A stretch of 64,000 nt of DNA from Caldithrix abyssi DSM 13497 (GTDB taxonomy: Bacteria > Calditrichota > Calditrichia > Calditrichales > Calditrichaceae), in the NCBI RefSeq assembly GCF_001886815.1, contig NZ_CP018099.1, positions 1,238,501 to 1,302,500 on the forward strand, written 5' to 3'. The notes beneath the pieces are model-generated. The model had not been told where the DNA came from, made no database searches, and saw only the letters and a list, made by a program, of their open reading frames with translations. Position 1 is the first letter of the stretch. Each line of letters begins with the position of its first letter. Positions 45,481-54,279 of this stretch are shown here, piece after piece. Both the position numbers and the translations under genes were made by a program.

Positions 45481-46206
45481 ATGGGTAGTTCCCCCGCCGT
45501 TCAATTTAAAAGAATACTGCTAAAATTAAGCGGAGAGTCCTTAGCCGGAGATGCCAAAGTTGGCATCTCCGCTTCTCATCTAAAATACTTTGCGGATGAA
45601 GTAAAGGCTGTGGTTGAGCTGGGGGTTCAGGTAGCCCTGGTGATTGGCGGCGGTAACATATTCCGCGGTATTTCTTCTCAAAATTTTAATCTGGCCCGCG
45701 TCGAAGCCGATAAAATGGGCATGCTGGCCACTGTAATTAACGCACTCGCCTTAAAAAGCGCATTTCAGCAACAGAATCTTCCAGCAACCGTTTTATCTGC
45801 TGTCAATATTGGTACTTTTGTAGAGCCCTTTTCCAATGAGCGTGCCATTCAACATTTAGAGGCCGGCCGGGTTGTGTTGCTGGCCGGTGGAACGGGCAAT
45901 CCTTTTTTTACTACCGATACTGCCGGCGTGCTTCGTGCAATCGAAATAGGCGCGGAAATCATTCTGAAAGGCACGCGCGTGGATGGCGTTTACAATGCCG
46001 ACCCTGAAAAATTCGAAGATGCTATTTTGTTCGATCGGTTATCCTACATGGAGGTAGTCCGCCGTAATTTAAAGGTAATGGATACCACGGCGATTACACT
46101 GGCCATGGAAAATAAACTGCCAATAATTGTTTTTAATTTCAATAAATCTGGTAACCTGAAAAGAGTTGTTTTAGGTGAGCCAGTAGGTACAAAAGTACAG
46201 GGGTGA
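45481..46206 (+). CDS. pyrH: UMP kinase (PyrH)
   Basis: 241 residues of the amino-acid-kinase fold: KRILLKLSGESLAGD at the N-terminus, VALVIGGGNIFRG (nucleotide loop) and VLLAGGTGNPFFTTDTAG (UMP site). It converts UMP to UDP with ATP in pyrimidine synthesis. Codons 23-30 lie inside a 24-nt near-perfect DNA palindrome (45547-45570). 6 nt after tsf; typical order tsf-pyrH-frr. Confidence 0.96.
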   Translation: MGSSPAVQFKRILLKLSGESLAGDAKVGISASHLKYFADEVKAVVELGVQVALVIGGGNIFRGISSQNFNLARVEADKMGMLATVINALALKSAFQQQNLPATVLSAVNIGTFVEPFSNERAIQHLEAGRVVLLAGGTGNPFFTTDTAGVLRAIEIGAEIILKGTRVDGVYNADPEKFEDAILFDRLSYMEVVRRNLKVMDTTAITLAMENKLPIIVFNFNKSGNLKRVVLGEPVGTKVQG

Positions 46207-46212
46207 TTTATT

Positions 46213-46773
46213 ATGGATGCCAAAGAAATTATTAAAGATGCAAAACGGCGCATGAACGGCGCGCTTAACGCCTTACGCGATGAACTGGTTAAAATCAGAA
46301 CCGGTCGGGCCACACCGAATTTGTTAGACGGCATAAAAGTCGAATATTACGGACAGAAGGTCCCTTTGAATCAGGTAGCCACGGTAACCGCTCCTGAACC
46401 AAGGCTCATTGTCATTCAGCCCTGGGAAAAGAAAATGGTTGCCGAAATCGAAAGAGAAATTTTAAAAGCCGACCTGGGATTTAATCCCAATAACGATGGT
46501 ACGGTTATCCGAATTCCCATCCCGCCTCTGAGCGAGGAACGTCGTAAAGATCTGGTCAAATTGGTGCATAAATTTGCGGAAGACGCCCGGATCGCAGTGC
46601 GCAACGTGCGCAGAGATGCCAATGATCAACTGAAAAAATTAGAAAAAGACCATCAAATTAGTGAAGATGAATTAAGTGTTTATCTGGATGATGTACAGGA
46701 TTTGACGGACGATCACATTAAAAAAATAGATGAAATGATGAAAGAAAAAGAAGCAGAAATCCTGAAGGTTTAG
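46213..46773 (+). CDS. frr: ribosome recycling factor
   Basis: 186 residues (E. coli 185). It has the long coiled helices and signature GRATPNLLDGIKVEYYGQKVPL and IPIPPLSEERRKDLVKL. It splits post-termination ribosomes with EF-G. It closes the translation block and is followed by a hairpin terminator. Confidence 0.97.
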   Translation: MDAKEIIKDAKRRMNGALNALRDELVKIRTGRATPNLLDGIKVEYYGQKVPLNQVATVTAPEPRLIVIQPWEKKMVAEIEREILKADLGFNPNNDGTVIRIPIPPLSEERRKDLVKLVHKFAEDARIAVRNVRRDANDQLKKLEKDHQISEDELSVYLDDVQDLTDDHIKKIDEMMKEKEAEILKV

Positions 46774-46777
46774 GGAG

Positions 46778-46802
46778 TTTGGGGAGCGCAAAGCTCCCCA
46801 AA
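46778..46802 (+). terminator. hairpin after frr
   Basis: TTTGGGGAGC and GCTCCCCAAA form a perfect 10-bp stem with a 5-nt loop, five nt after the frr stop. It lacks a strong T-tract, so it may rely on Rho or act as a stabilising 3' end. Confidence 0.7.
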
Positions 46803-46995
46803 CATCTATTTCATCACCCCATATTTATGTGCTTGCCAAAAAAACCTAAAAGTAAATAAAATTTTTCCGACTATAAAAAAAAATAAAATAATGTTAAGCT
46901 GAAAAGATAAAATTGACGCTTAACACAGTTTTTTCGATGCCAGTTTTGTATAATGCTGGTGGAATTTTAAAAATGGAATTTACGTTTAATCTGAA

Positions 46996-47967
46996 GTGAA
47001 AAATATGCAAAGACCTCCTGAAAAAAATACTTTGATTGTCGGATGGAATGTTGAGGCCGTTCAGCTTTATGACAGACTCCTTGAAACGCCCGCTCTGGGT
47101 TATAATGTCAGGGGGTTCATCCGTCCCGCCGGCAATGATCGCCGAAGGCATTATAAAAATGTTCCCGTCGTTGGCGATCTGGAGAATTTTAGCGAGTGCG
47201 TTAAAAAGTATAAAATCAGCGAAGCGCTCATTGTCCTTTCGCCTTCGGAAAAGACATATCTTCCACAAATCATCGATCTTTGTACTAAAAATAATGTTGA
47301 ATATTCGATCGTTTCCGATGCCTACGAAGAAGATTACGACCATGTTGTTCGCCATATTATTCGCGTTGTGCTAAAACCAAGGGAATTTGGTTTTAGAAGA
47401 ATTTTTGATATTTTAATTTCTGTCACCTTACTCATTTTACTATTTCCGCTGTTTATTATTACGGCTATTGCCATCAAACTGGATTCTCCCGGGCCGCTTT
47501 TCTATTCTCAGCAAAGGTTGGGTAAGGACGGAAAAATATTTAAGGTTTACAAATTCAGATCCATGGTGCAGGATGCGGAGAAGTTGACCGGCCCGGTGTG
47601 GGCTGGTAAGGAAGACCCTCGAATAACGCGTGTGGGACGCATTTTAAGAAAAACGCGCATTGATGAACTGCCCCAATTAATGAACGTTCTGTTGGGCGAT
47701 ATGAGCTTTATCGGCCCCCGACCGGAACGTCCTTTTTTTGCGCAGCAGTTCAAAAAACAAATTCCCTTTTATATGGCTCGTTTAAAAACCAAGCCGGGCA
47801 TTACCGGGCTGGCCCAGGTAACCGTGGGCTATGATGAAACCATTGAAGACGTTAAAGAAAAGATAAAGAAAGACATCGAATATATTGAAAATAAAGATTC
47901 GTTGCTTTTGAATTTAAAAATACTCCTCAAGACGATCGCGGTTGTTTTAAAAGGCGAAGGCCAATAA
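46996..47967 (+). CDS. polyprenyl-phosphate sugar-phosphate transferase (short form), priming EPS synthesis
   Basis: 323 residues from GTG (an ATG three codons later is also possible). Residues about 10-105 are a CoA-binding/Rossmann-like domain (NTLIVGWNVEAVQLYDRL). One hydrophobic helix (about 139-163) leads into the catalytic bacterial sugar transferase domain: DSPGPLFYSQQRLGKDG, VYKFRSM, RIDELPQLMNVLLGDMSFIG, PRPE and GITGLAQV. It would transfer a sugar-1-phosphate to undecaprenyl phosphate and start the repeat unit. The usual four N-terminal membrane helices of WcaJ-type enzymes are missing. It precedes the export genes by 177 nt. Confidence 0.92.
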   Translation: MKNMQRPPEKNTLIVGWNVEAVQLYDRLLETPALGYNVRGFIRPAGNDRRRHYKNVPVVGDLENFSECVKKYKISEALIVLSPSEKTYLPQIIDLCTKNNVEYSIVSDAYEEDYDHVVRHIIRVVLKPREFGFRRIFDILISVTLLILLFPLFIITAIAIKLDSPGPLFYSQQRLGKDGKIFKVYKFRSMVQDAEKLTGPVWAGKEDPRITRVGRILRKTRIDELPQLMNVLLGDMSFIGPRPERPFFAQQFKKQIPFYMARLKTKPGITGLAQVTVGYDETIEDVKEKIKKDIEYIENKDSLLLNLKILLKTIAVVLKGEGQ

Positions 47968-48023
47968 CAATAAAAATTATTAATAATTTTCTGATTTTAG
48001 ACGACTTTATTTAATGATGTGTC

Positions 48024-48036
48024 GCACAAATTGTGC
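48024..48036. promoter_or_regulatory. small palindrome upstream of the STAS gene
   Basis: GCACAAATTGTGC has 6-bp arms around a single centre base; a weaker inverted repeat (GCAT TTTTA ATGC) follows at 48048-48060. They lie about 110 nt before the start codon at 48145 and might be a regulator site. Function unproven. Confidence 0.3.
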
Positions 48037-48144
48037 ACATTGTGGATGCATTTTTAATGCGGTTTTGAGAAGAAGAGGGAATTTTTGTAGATTACAGGCG
48101 TTCGCTGTAATTGACGTGGCGGAGCTATAAACAAAGGTGATAAT

Positions 48145-48948
48145 ATGGAAAAATTACAAATTGATTCAAAATTTGCTGATCAAAGCGGTGAAATTATGGT
48201 CGTCGAATTAGGCGGCCACGTTGATCAGTCTAATAGTTATCAATTAGAACGGCTGTTTGATAACATAATAGAAAGCGGATGCTATCGAGTAATCGTAGAT
48301 TTTAGCAAAGTGTACTATATGAGCAGCGCCGGCTGGGGCGTGTTTGTTGGCGAGATTAAACGCTTCAGGGATCGTGGCGGCGATATCAAGCTGGCCAATA
48401 TGAATCCCGATATTTACGAAGTCTATCAAATGTTGGAATTTTATCATATTTTAGATGATTATCCTTCTGTGGAAGCCGCCGCCGCCGCCTTTAAAAAAGA
48501 TCAGGAAGAGATCGATCTGGTGATTGATGAAATCGAAGAGGGAGAAAGCGAAGAAGCGGCAGCCGCTTCTCCGGAAACGCCAGAGCAAGAAGAGAGCGTA
48601 GAAGAAATTGATCTGGAAGAAATTGTGGCCGACAGTGCAGAAACAAAAGACAAAGAAAAAAGCGAGACTACGCCGATTTCGTCAACCGATTTCGGCAAAG
48701 AAGCGGTGCACGATTTTGTGCCTACCTCTTTGCATACAGATGTTAAACTGGCCGATTTACCGCTTCCTGAAAAAATTAAACGCGTAATCGCTCAAAATCC
48801 GTTGATCGGAATATGGGGAATCAGAAAAATCTTGCGTCATGAACATTTTGGCCGTACCAAAGTTGGCATATTTAAATTATATAAGATTTTGCGCGATTTG
48901 GATCTAGATACCAAAGCCAAACGTTATCGATTTTATAGGTCATGTTAA
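48145..48948 (+). CDS. STAS-domain protein with C-terminal helix-turn-helix-like domain
   Basis: 267 residues behind AAGGTGAT. The N-terminal about 115 residues are a STAS (anti-sigma factor antagonist) domain: VVELGGHVDQSNSYQLERLF, and YMSSAGWGV with the Ser-Ser position phosphorylated in SpoIIAA-like proteins. An acidic, Glu-rich linker (about 120-175) leads to a basic C-terminal domain (about 210-267): LPEKIKRVIAQNPLIGIWGI, RKILRHEHFGRTKVGIFKLY, YKILRDLDLDTKAKRYRF. This last part resembles the N-terminal HTH of some transposase or integrase proteins, without catalytic domain. A regulatory switch that links phosphorylation to DNA or partner binding for the EPS locus is possible. Confidence 0.75.
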   Translation: MEKLQIDSKFADQSGEIMVVELGGHVDQSNSYQLERLFDNIIESGCYRVIVDFSKVYYMSSAGWGVFVGEIKRFRDRGGDIKLANMNPDIYEVYQMLEFYHILDDYPSVEAAAAAFKKDQEEIDLVIDEIEEGESEEAAAASPETPEQEESVEEIDLEEIVADSAETKDKEKSETTPISSTDFGKEAVHDFVPTSLHTDVKLADLPLPEKIKRVIAQNPLIGIWGIRKILRHEHFGRTKVGIFKLYKILRDLDLDTKAKRYRFYRSC

Positions 48949-48964
48949 AAAGATAGGTGCTTTT

Positions 48965-49657
48965 ATGCGTACACTAATATCGCTTACATTTTTTATCTTT
49001 TTTATGGGAATGAGCTCGCTAAGTCACGCTCAGGATACGCAGTTAAACTTTTTCACTGATCCTGAGTGGGAAAAGTATCCTTTTAAGCCGGGCGATGGAT
49101 TGATGATTTCCACCTTACCGGATACCACTTCCTTTATTAACGGCGTTTATCCCATCGATGACCGTGGTTTTGCTGAACTGCCCATGATCGGTAAGGTTAA
49201 CGTTTCTAAAATGACCGTACATCAATTGGTCGCTTTTTTGAGAAAAAATTATGAAAGCTATTTGAGATTCCCCAATATTTACGTTAAACCATTGGCCAGA
49301 GTGAGCCTGTTAGGTGGTTTTACCAGACCGGGGCTTTACTATGTTGACGTTAATAGTTCGTTGTGGGACCTGATTTACATGGCCGGCGGAACTTTGACAG
49401 AGGATGGTATTTATGAAATGCACTGGCAAAGAAACGAGAAAGAACGCTCCGGCGACCTGACCGGGTTTTTTGAGAGCGGTATCTCCTTAAAAAAGATGGG
49501 CTTTAAATCCGGCGATATATTCTGGACGCCCTCGCCGACTCGCAGAACGTTCTGGGACAAAGTAAGAGATGTAATGCCCATTTTGACCTTTGCTACAACG
49601 GTCTGGGCCATCTATAATACGTACCAGCGAGACATTTTAATTTTACGAAGCAGATGA
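48965..49657 (+). CDS. polysaccharide export protein (Wza-like, Poly_export/SLBB)
   Basis: 230 residues with a signal peptide ending near SLSHAQ. Residues about 35-105 form the Poly_export domain (FKPGDGLMISTLPDTTSFIN, DRGFAELPMIGKVNVSKMTV), followed by one SLBB-like domain (RVSLLGGFTRPGLYYVDVNS). A membrane-spanning helix near 200-220 (MPILTFATTVWAIYNTY) closes the protein, which is shorter than E. coli Wza (379). It would form or dock an outer-membrane or periplasmic channel for the polymer together with the following BY-kinase. Confidence 0.87.
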   Translation: MRTLISLTFFIFFMGMSSLSHAQDTQLNFFTDPEWEKYPFKPGDGLMISTLPDTTSFINGVYPIDDRGFAELPMIGKVNVSKMTVHQLVAFLRKNYESYLRFPNIYVKPLARVSLLGGFTRPGLYYVDVNSSLWDLIYMAGGTLTEDGIYEMHWQRNEKERSGDLTGFFESGISLKKMGFKSGDIFWTPSPTRRTFWDKVRDVMPILTFATTVWAIYNTYQRDILILRSR

Positions 49658-49681
49658 AAGGTTTAAGAAGGATTACATATT

Positions 49682-52018
49682 ATGAATAACCAAAAAAAAT
49701 CAACGGATTTAAATCTCACCGATTCCAAAATGGATTGGCAGCATTACATCAAATTGTTCAAACGTAAAAAGTGGTTAATGCTGCTTTTATTTATTTTCGG
49801 TTTTTTGTTTAGCGCCGCCTTTCTTTATAAAATCAGTCCGCGTCCCGTTTACCAGACACAGGCCCTCCTGCAATTTCAGGATACCAGGTCCTTAAACGAG
49901 CTGGATTCGAGAAGACGGCCAGATTTTGAAAGCAAGCTTGGCATTTTGATGAGCCGTAAGTTCCTCGGAAAGATCGTTGACGATTTAAGTCTGGTGGTGC
50001 GCTTTAGCGGAGTGGACCGCTATGAAGCGGTGGACAGCGTCTTTTTACATCCCAATTATTTAAAGGGCCGTTTTGTCCTTAAAAAACAGGGCAATAAATT
50101 ACTGCTTTTTTACACCAGCCAGGACCATTCCATCGAAGATAAAAAAGTACTGGAAGTCGATTATCCGGAAGACCGATTGATCGTTTATGGCGGGGTGGGC
50201 TTAAAGCTAAAAGACCGCTACTGGCAGCAGCATGACAAACTGATTTACACGGTAAATTCACGGCCCAGAGCGATTGAAAGTCTTTTAAGCTCTTTGGGCT
50301 ATCAATTTAAAAACCGGGCCAGAACCCTGCTGGTTTTAACCCTTAAAGGGGAAGACCGTTATTTAATTACCGCCACCCTAAATAAAATTGTGGATTACTT
50401 TGTTCAGGAAAATTTAAATCTGAAAAAGTACCAGACGCGTGAAGTATTGAGCGTGCTGGAAGAGCAATTACAAACCGCCAAGGTAGAATTAGACCGGGCG
50501 GCTCAGGAGCTCAAGCAATTTAGAGAAAAAAATCCATGGGTGGGCTTAACGCCGGATGCCACGGGCGCCATTAGCAGTGTTTCCGCTCTGGAATCGCAAA
50601 AATCGCAACTTGTAAACTTAAAAAATGAGCTGCAAAGCTTAATCAATCGCCTGCAGGCCAAAAGCGGGGAAGAGCGTTATTCGATTTTAAACGAGATCAT
50701 CTCCTTTCTGGGAGCGCAGGACGCGCCAACCGCTCCGGCATTGGCTTCCGAGTTTACAACCTTAACCACCGATCGCAGCCGTTTACTCGCTTCCTACGCC
50801 CCCTCCCATCCCTATGTTAAGGAAAATACCAAAAAACTAAATGAACTGGAAAAGAAGGTTCTATTAACCGCGCAAAATATGATTAACGCCTGGAACAAAC
50901 AAATCAATGACTTAGAACAAAAAATTGTGGAAAACACCAACAAGATCAAACGATTGCCGGCCAAAGAATTGAAGCTGGCGGAATTGGAACGCCAACGAGC
51001 GGTTACGGATGAAATTTATTCCTCTTTGCTTGTGCGCTATAACCAGGCTAAAATAGCTGATGCGGTTGAAGTGGGTGATGTGGTTGTGCTCGATCGCGCC
51101 GTGGTACCGCTGCGCATCAGCCAGTTTAAAACCTATTTTAAAATCATGCTCATCGGTTTAGTTGTAGGCCTGGGCCTGAGCGTGGTGGTAGTGATTGTTA
51201 TCGACTTTTTCGATAAAACGGTACGCAGCGCGGAAGAGCTGGAAAAAGCCATACCGATTAAGGTGATTGGTAAAATCCCGGTTATTAAAACAGAAAAAGA
51301 GATCGTTGACGTCAAGTTTGACGACGCGGTGCGTATCGATCCCAAGCTGGTAACGGCGGACTATTCGCCAACTCCGGTAGGCGAGGCCTATCGCAGTTTG
51401 CGCACGCAGTTGCTATTCAATTCAGATAAAAAGTTGCGCTCAGTTTTTATCACTTCGCTTAATCCGGATGAAGGAAAATCACTCAATGCGGGTAACCTGG
51501 CCATCACCTTTGCCCAACAAAAGTTACCCACCATTTTACTGGATGCGGATTTAAGGCGCGGTGTGCTACACAATTCTTTTGCCTGTAAAAAGAAACCGGG
51601 TTTTTCGGACTTTTTGTACAGCAATGCCGATATTACGGACGAAAACGTACGCAAGATTATTCAAACCACGCATATTCCGAACCTGTACTTGATCAGCAGC
51701 GGCGTGCCCATTCCCAATCCTTCGGAACTTTTAGGCAGCACACGCGCCCAGGAATTGATCCGATTTCTGTCGCATCGTTTTGGCTTTGTTATAATTGATA
51801 CACCGCCGCTGGCGGTCGCTTCGGATGCGGTTATTGTCTCGCGCTATGTGGATGGCGGACTGCTGGTGGTGCGCGCCGGAAAATCCAATATTGTGCAGCT
51901 TAAATCTAAAATCGAAGAGTATCAGGATCTCAGAAAGAATCTGGTCGGAATCGTTTTGAATTTTGCTAAAGAAGACATGGATCATAAAAAATATCGCTAC
52001 ACCTATTACAATTATTAA
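49682..52018 (+). CDS. Wzc-like chain-length/BY-kinase for polysaccharide export
   Basis: 778 residues. A Wzz domain (about 15-460) has its first TM helix near residue 34-53, a long periplasmic coiled coil, and the second TM at about 480-502. The cytosolic BY-kinase part (about 560-778) shows Walker A SLNPDEGKSLNAGN, Walker A' ILLDADLRRG and Walker B FVIIDTPP. The C-terminal end KKYRYTYYNY carries five Tyr in ten residues, the autophosphorylation cluster. It controls chain length and export of the Wzx/Wzy polymer. Confidence 0.94.
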   Translation: MNNQKKSTDLNLTDSKMDWQHYIKLFKRKKWLMLLLFIFGFLFSAAFLYKISPRPVYQTQALLQFQDTRSLNELDSRRRPDFESKLGILMSRKFLGKIVDDLSLVVRFSGVDRYEAVDSVFLHPNYLKGRFVLKKQGNKLLLFYTSQDHSIEDKKVLEVDYPEDRLIVYGGVGLKLKDRYWQQHDKLIYTVNSRPRAIESLLSSLGYQFKNRARTLLVLTLKGEDRYLITATLNKIVDYFVQENLNLKKYQTREVLSVLEEQLQTAKVELDRAAQELKQFREKNPWVGLTPDATGAISSVSALESQKSQLVNLKNELQSLINRLQAKSGEERYSILNEIISFLGAQDAPTAPALASEFTTLTTDRSRLLASYAPSHPYVKENTKKLNELEKKVLLTAQNMINAWNKQINDLEQKIVENTNKIKRLPAKELKLAELERQRAVTDEIYSSLLVRYNQAKIADAVEVGDVVVLDRAVVPLRISQFKTYFKIMLIGLVVGLGLSVVVVIVIDFFDKTVRSAEELEKAIPIKVIGKIPVIKTEKEIVDVKFDDAVRIDPKLVTADYSPTPVGEAYRSLRTQLLFNSDKKLRSVFITSLNPDEGKSLNAGNLAITFAQQKLPTILLDADLRRGVLHNSFACKKKPGFSDFLYSNADITDENVRKIIQTTHIPNLYLISSGVPIPNPSELLGSTRAQELIRFLSHRFGFVIIDTPPLAVASDAVIVSRYVDGGLLVVRAGKSNIVQLKSKIEEYQDLRKNLVGIVLNFAKEDMDHKKYRYTYYNY

Positions 52019-52054
52019 AAATTAGATTATCGTTTGCTAATTACAATTTTAATT

Positions 52055-52089
52055 AAATGGGGATTTGGTTTAGAATCGAATCCCCATTT
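52055..52089 (+). terminator. hairpin terminator between export and decoration genes
   Basis: AAATGGGGATT and AATCCCCATTT pair perfectly over 11 bp around a 13-nt loop and run into TTTTAAT. It is 36 nt after the BY-kinase stop, so the downstream transferase genes may have their own promoter or depend on read-through. Confidence 0.7.
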
Positions 52090-52111
52090 TAATAAATAGA
52101 GAAAGTTTCCC

Positions 52112-53146
52112 ATGAAAGTAGCCGCACTTACACCGTCCAGATATGAAGCGTGGGATGCCTTTGTAGATTATCATCCCTCCGGCAGGATCTATCAAAAGAC
52201 CGTCTGGAAAGCCATTTTTGAGCAGGCTTTTGGCAGAAAAACGCTCTACTATTATGCAGAAGATGAGGCGGGCGAGATTCAAGGTGTTTTACCGCTGGTT
52301 CATTTTCATACCTTTATCGCCGGCAAACAGTTGATCAGCCTGCCGTATGTTAATTATGGCGGGCCCATCTTTAAACATGAGCTGGCCGCTGAGCTTTTGA
52401 TGACTAAGATGCGGGAACTGCTGGAAGCTACAAATTCCGATGTCGTGGAAATCAGATATGATCAGCCACAGGCCTTTGATCTGCCTGTTAAAGAAAATAA
52501 GGTGACCTTTTACCTCAGTCTGCCCGATTCGGCCGATGACCTGCTAAAAAGCTTTAAAGCCAAGGTGCGCAGTCAGATTAAGCGGCCGACTAAAGAAGGA
52601 ATGTATGCTCAAATTGGCCACATTAATTTATTGAACGATTTTTACCATGTCTTTTGCCGGAATATGCGCCATCTGGGCACGCCGGTTTATTCTAAAAAGA
52701 TCTTTCAGGTCATTCTGAACTCGCTGCCCGAGCAGACGCATATTGTGGTGGTTTATTCAAAAGACGGTTTGCCGGTTGCGGCGGCCTTTTTAATGGGCTA
52801 CAAACAGACCATGGAGATCCCATGGGCCTCTTCGTTGCGCAAATACAATCGCTACAGCCCCAATATGTTGCTGTATTGGGAGGCGCTTAAACTGGCAATC
52901 GAAAAAGGGTATAAAATTTTTGATTTTGGTCGGGGAACGCGAGAAGGCGGCACCTATCGTTTTAAAAAACAGTGGGGCGGAGACGAAATCCAGCTTTACT
53001 GGTATTATTTGCTGGGGCCGAACGGGCAATTGCCCCAGGTGAATAAAGAAAATCCAAAATTTGAACGGGCCATTAAAATCTGGCAAAAACTACCTTTGTG
53101 GTTTACCAACCTGGCCGGCCCACCGATTGTTAGAAACATACCATAA
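52112..53146 (+). CDS. FemAB-like (GNAT-fold) transferase
   Basis: 344 residues. The sequence fits the peptidoglycan-bridge/FemAB group in the GNAT superfamily: FVDYHPSGRIYQKTVWKAIF at the start, QGVLPLVHFHTFIAGKQLIS, and the second GNAT half with VVYSKDGLPVAAAFLMGYKQ and FGRGTREGGTYRFKKQWGGD near the end. FemAB proteins use aminoacyl-tRNA and similar enzymes of EPS loci use acyl donors; the donor here is unknown. First gene of the decoration subcluster. Confidence 0.8.
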   Translation: MKVAALTPSRYEAWDAFVDYHPSGRIYQKTVWKAIFEQAFGRKTLYYYAEDEAGEIQGVLPLVHFHTFIAGKQLISLPYVNYGGPIFKHELAAELLMTKMRELLEATNSDVVEIRYDQPQAFDLPVKENKVTFYLSLPDSADDLLKSFKAKVRSQIKRPTKEGMYAQIGHINLLNDFYHVFCRNMRHLGTPVYSKKIFQVILNSLPEQTHIVVVYSKDGLPVAAAFLMGYKQTMEIPWASSLRKYNRYSPNMLLYWEALKLAIEKGYKIFDFGRGTREGGTYRFKKQWGGDEIQLYWYYLLGPNGQLPQVNKENPKFERAIKIWQKLPLWFTNLAGPPIVRNIP

Positions 53147-53160
53147 CGTTGAAGGGAACG

Positions 53161-54279
53161 ATGAATTTAATCCAATACCACTTTAATGAATTAGATAAAC
53201 TAAAAAGCAAATGGGCAGAACTTCATGCAAAAAGCGACGCTTCCAATCCTTTTACCTCATTTGAATGGATTAATATCTGGCTTGGCCATTTTTTAAATGA
53301 TGAAAGTGCCTGTCAGGTGCATGTTGTTTTAGATGACCGCGAAGAAGTTGTGGGCATCATTCCCCTTGTTAATATCCACGAAAAGCACACCGGCGTAACA
53401 TTCAAAGGTTTAAGCTTTGCAGCCAATTCGCATTCGTTTCGCACGCGCCTGCTTGTTTTGCCCGAAAAAAAGCAAGAAATCATTAAGTTCTGGCTGGAAG
53501 CAGTTTGTCAAAATCAATACTTTGATTATTTGCGATTTAAAGAGTTTTTATATGATGAAACGGTCGTAAATATTCTAAAAGACAAAAAGCTGAGGTTCAG
53601 CCTGGAAGAGCCAAAACAGCCGCCATATCTGGATTTAGAAGGAGATTGGGAAAGCTATTTCGGCGGGTTGCGGGGCCACTTCCGGCGCAACTTACGGCGA
53701 CGATTACGCAATGCAGAAAAGGAATATGGCAAGATTGAATATCGTGTGTTCGACGGCAGCGACGAAGAACTGGATGCCTTTGTACTACAAGGCCTGAAGC
53801 TGGAGGCCAGTGGATGGAAGGGGAAGCAGGGTTCGGCCATTTTAAAATCGCAAACCGTAAAAGATTTTTATTTTGATGTGGCGCACAATTTTTTTAAACG
53901 GGGTTTGTTGCATCTCGGCGGCCTTTATTTCGGAGAACGGCTGGTGGCCTTTAATTTCTCCATTATTTATGATCAGGTCTTTTACCTGTTAAAGGTGGCC
54001 TACGACGAATCGGTGGCAAAATTTTCGCCAGGGCAAATTATGACCTATCTTTTACTGAAGCGCTTATTTGAGCAAAAGCTAAAACGCTTCGACTTTTTAG
54101 GCCCTGCCATGCCCTGGAAGCTGGAATGGACCGGGCAGTTTAATCAACATTCCACTTTGTATATCTATGGAAATACCTTTAAAGGTTCTTATCTTTACAC
54201 CTTAAACAGCAAGCTGCTGCCCGCTTTAAGGAAGATCGAATTCTTAAAAAAATTAAAACAGAAGATTATAAAGCGATGA
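53161..54279 (+). CDS. GNAT acyltransferase of CelD/BcsL type
   Basis: 372 residues from ATG at 53161, chosen over a TTG at 53149 because GAAGGG lies just before the ATG. Motifs NPFTSFEWINIWLGHF, EEVVGIIPLVNI and HFRRNLRRRLRNAEKEYG are typical of the CelD/BcsL-like acetyltransferases of polysaccharide loci. It would acylate a sugar or amino-sugar in the cytoplasm. The next gene overlaps its last codon by four bases (ATGA), so they are translationally coupled. Confidence 0.82.
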   Translation: MNLIQYHFNELDKLKSKWAELHAKSDASNPFTSFEWINIWLGHFLNDESACQVHVVLDDREEVVGIIPLVNIHEKHTGVTFKGLSFAANSHSFRTRLLVLPEKKQEIIKFWLEAVCQNQYFDYLRFKEFLYDETVVNILKDKKLRFSLEEPKQPPYLDLEGDWESYFGGLRGHFRRNLRRRLRNAEKEYGKIEYRVFDGSDEELDAFVLQGLKLEASGWKGKQGSAILKSQTVKDFYFDVAHNFFKRGLLHLGGLYFGERLVAFNFSIIYDQVFYLLKVAYDESVAKFSPGQIMTYLLLKRLFEQKLKRFDFLGPAMPWKLEWTGQFNQHSTLYIYGNTFKGSYLYTLNSKLLPALRKIEFLKKLKQKIIKR

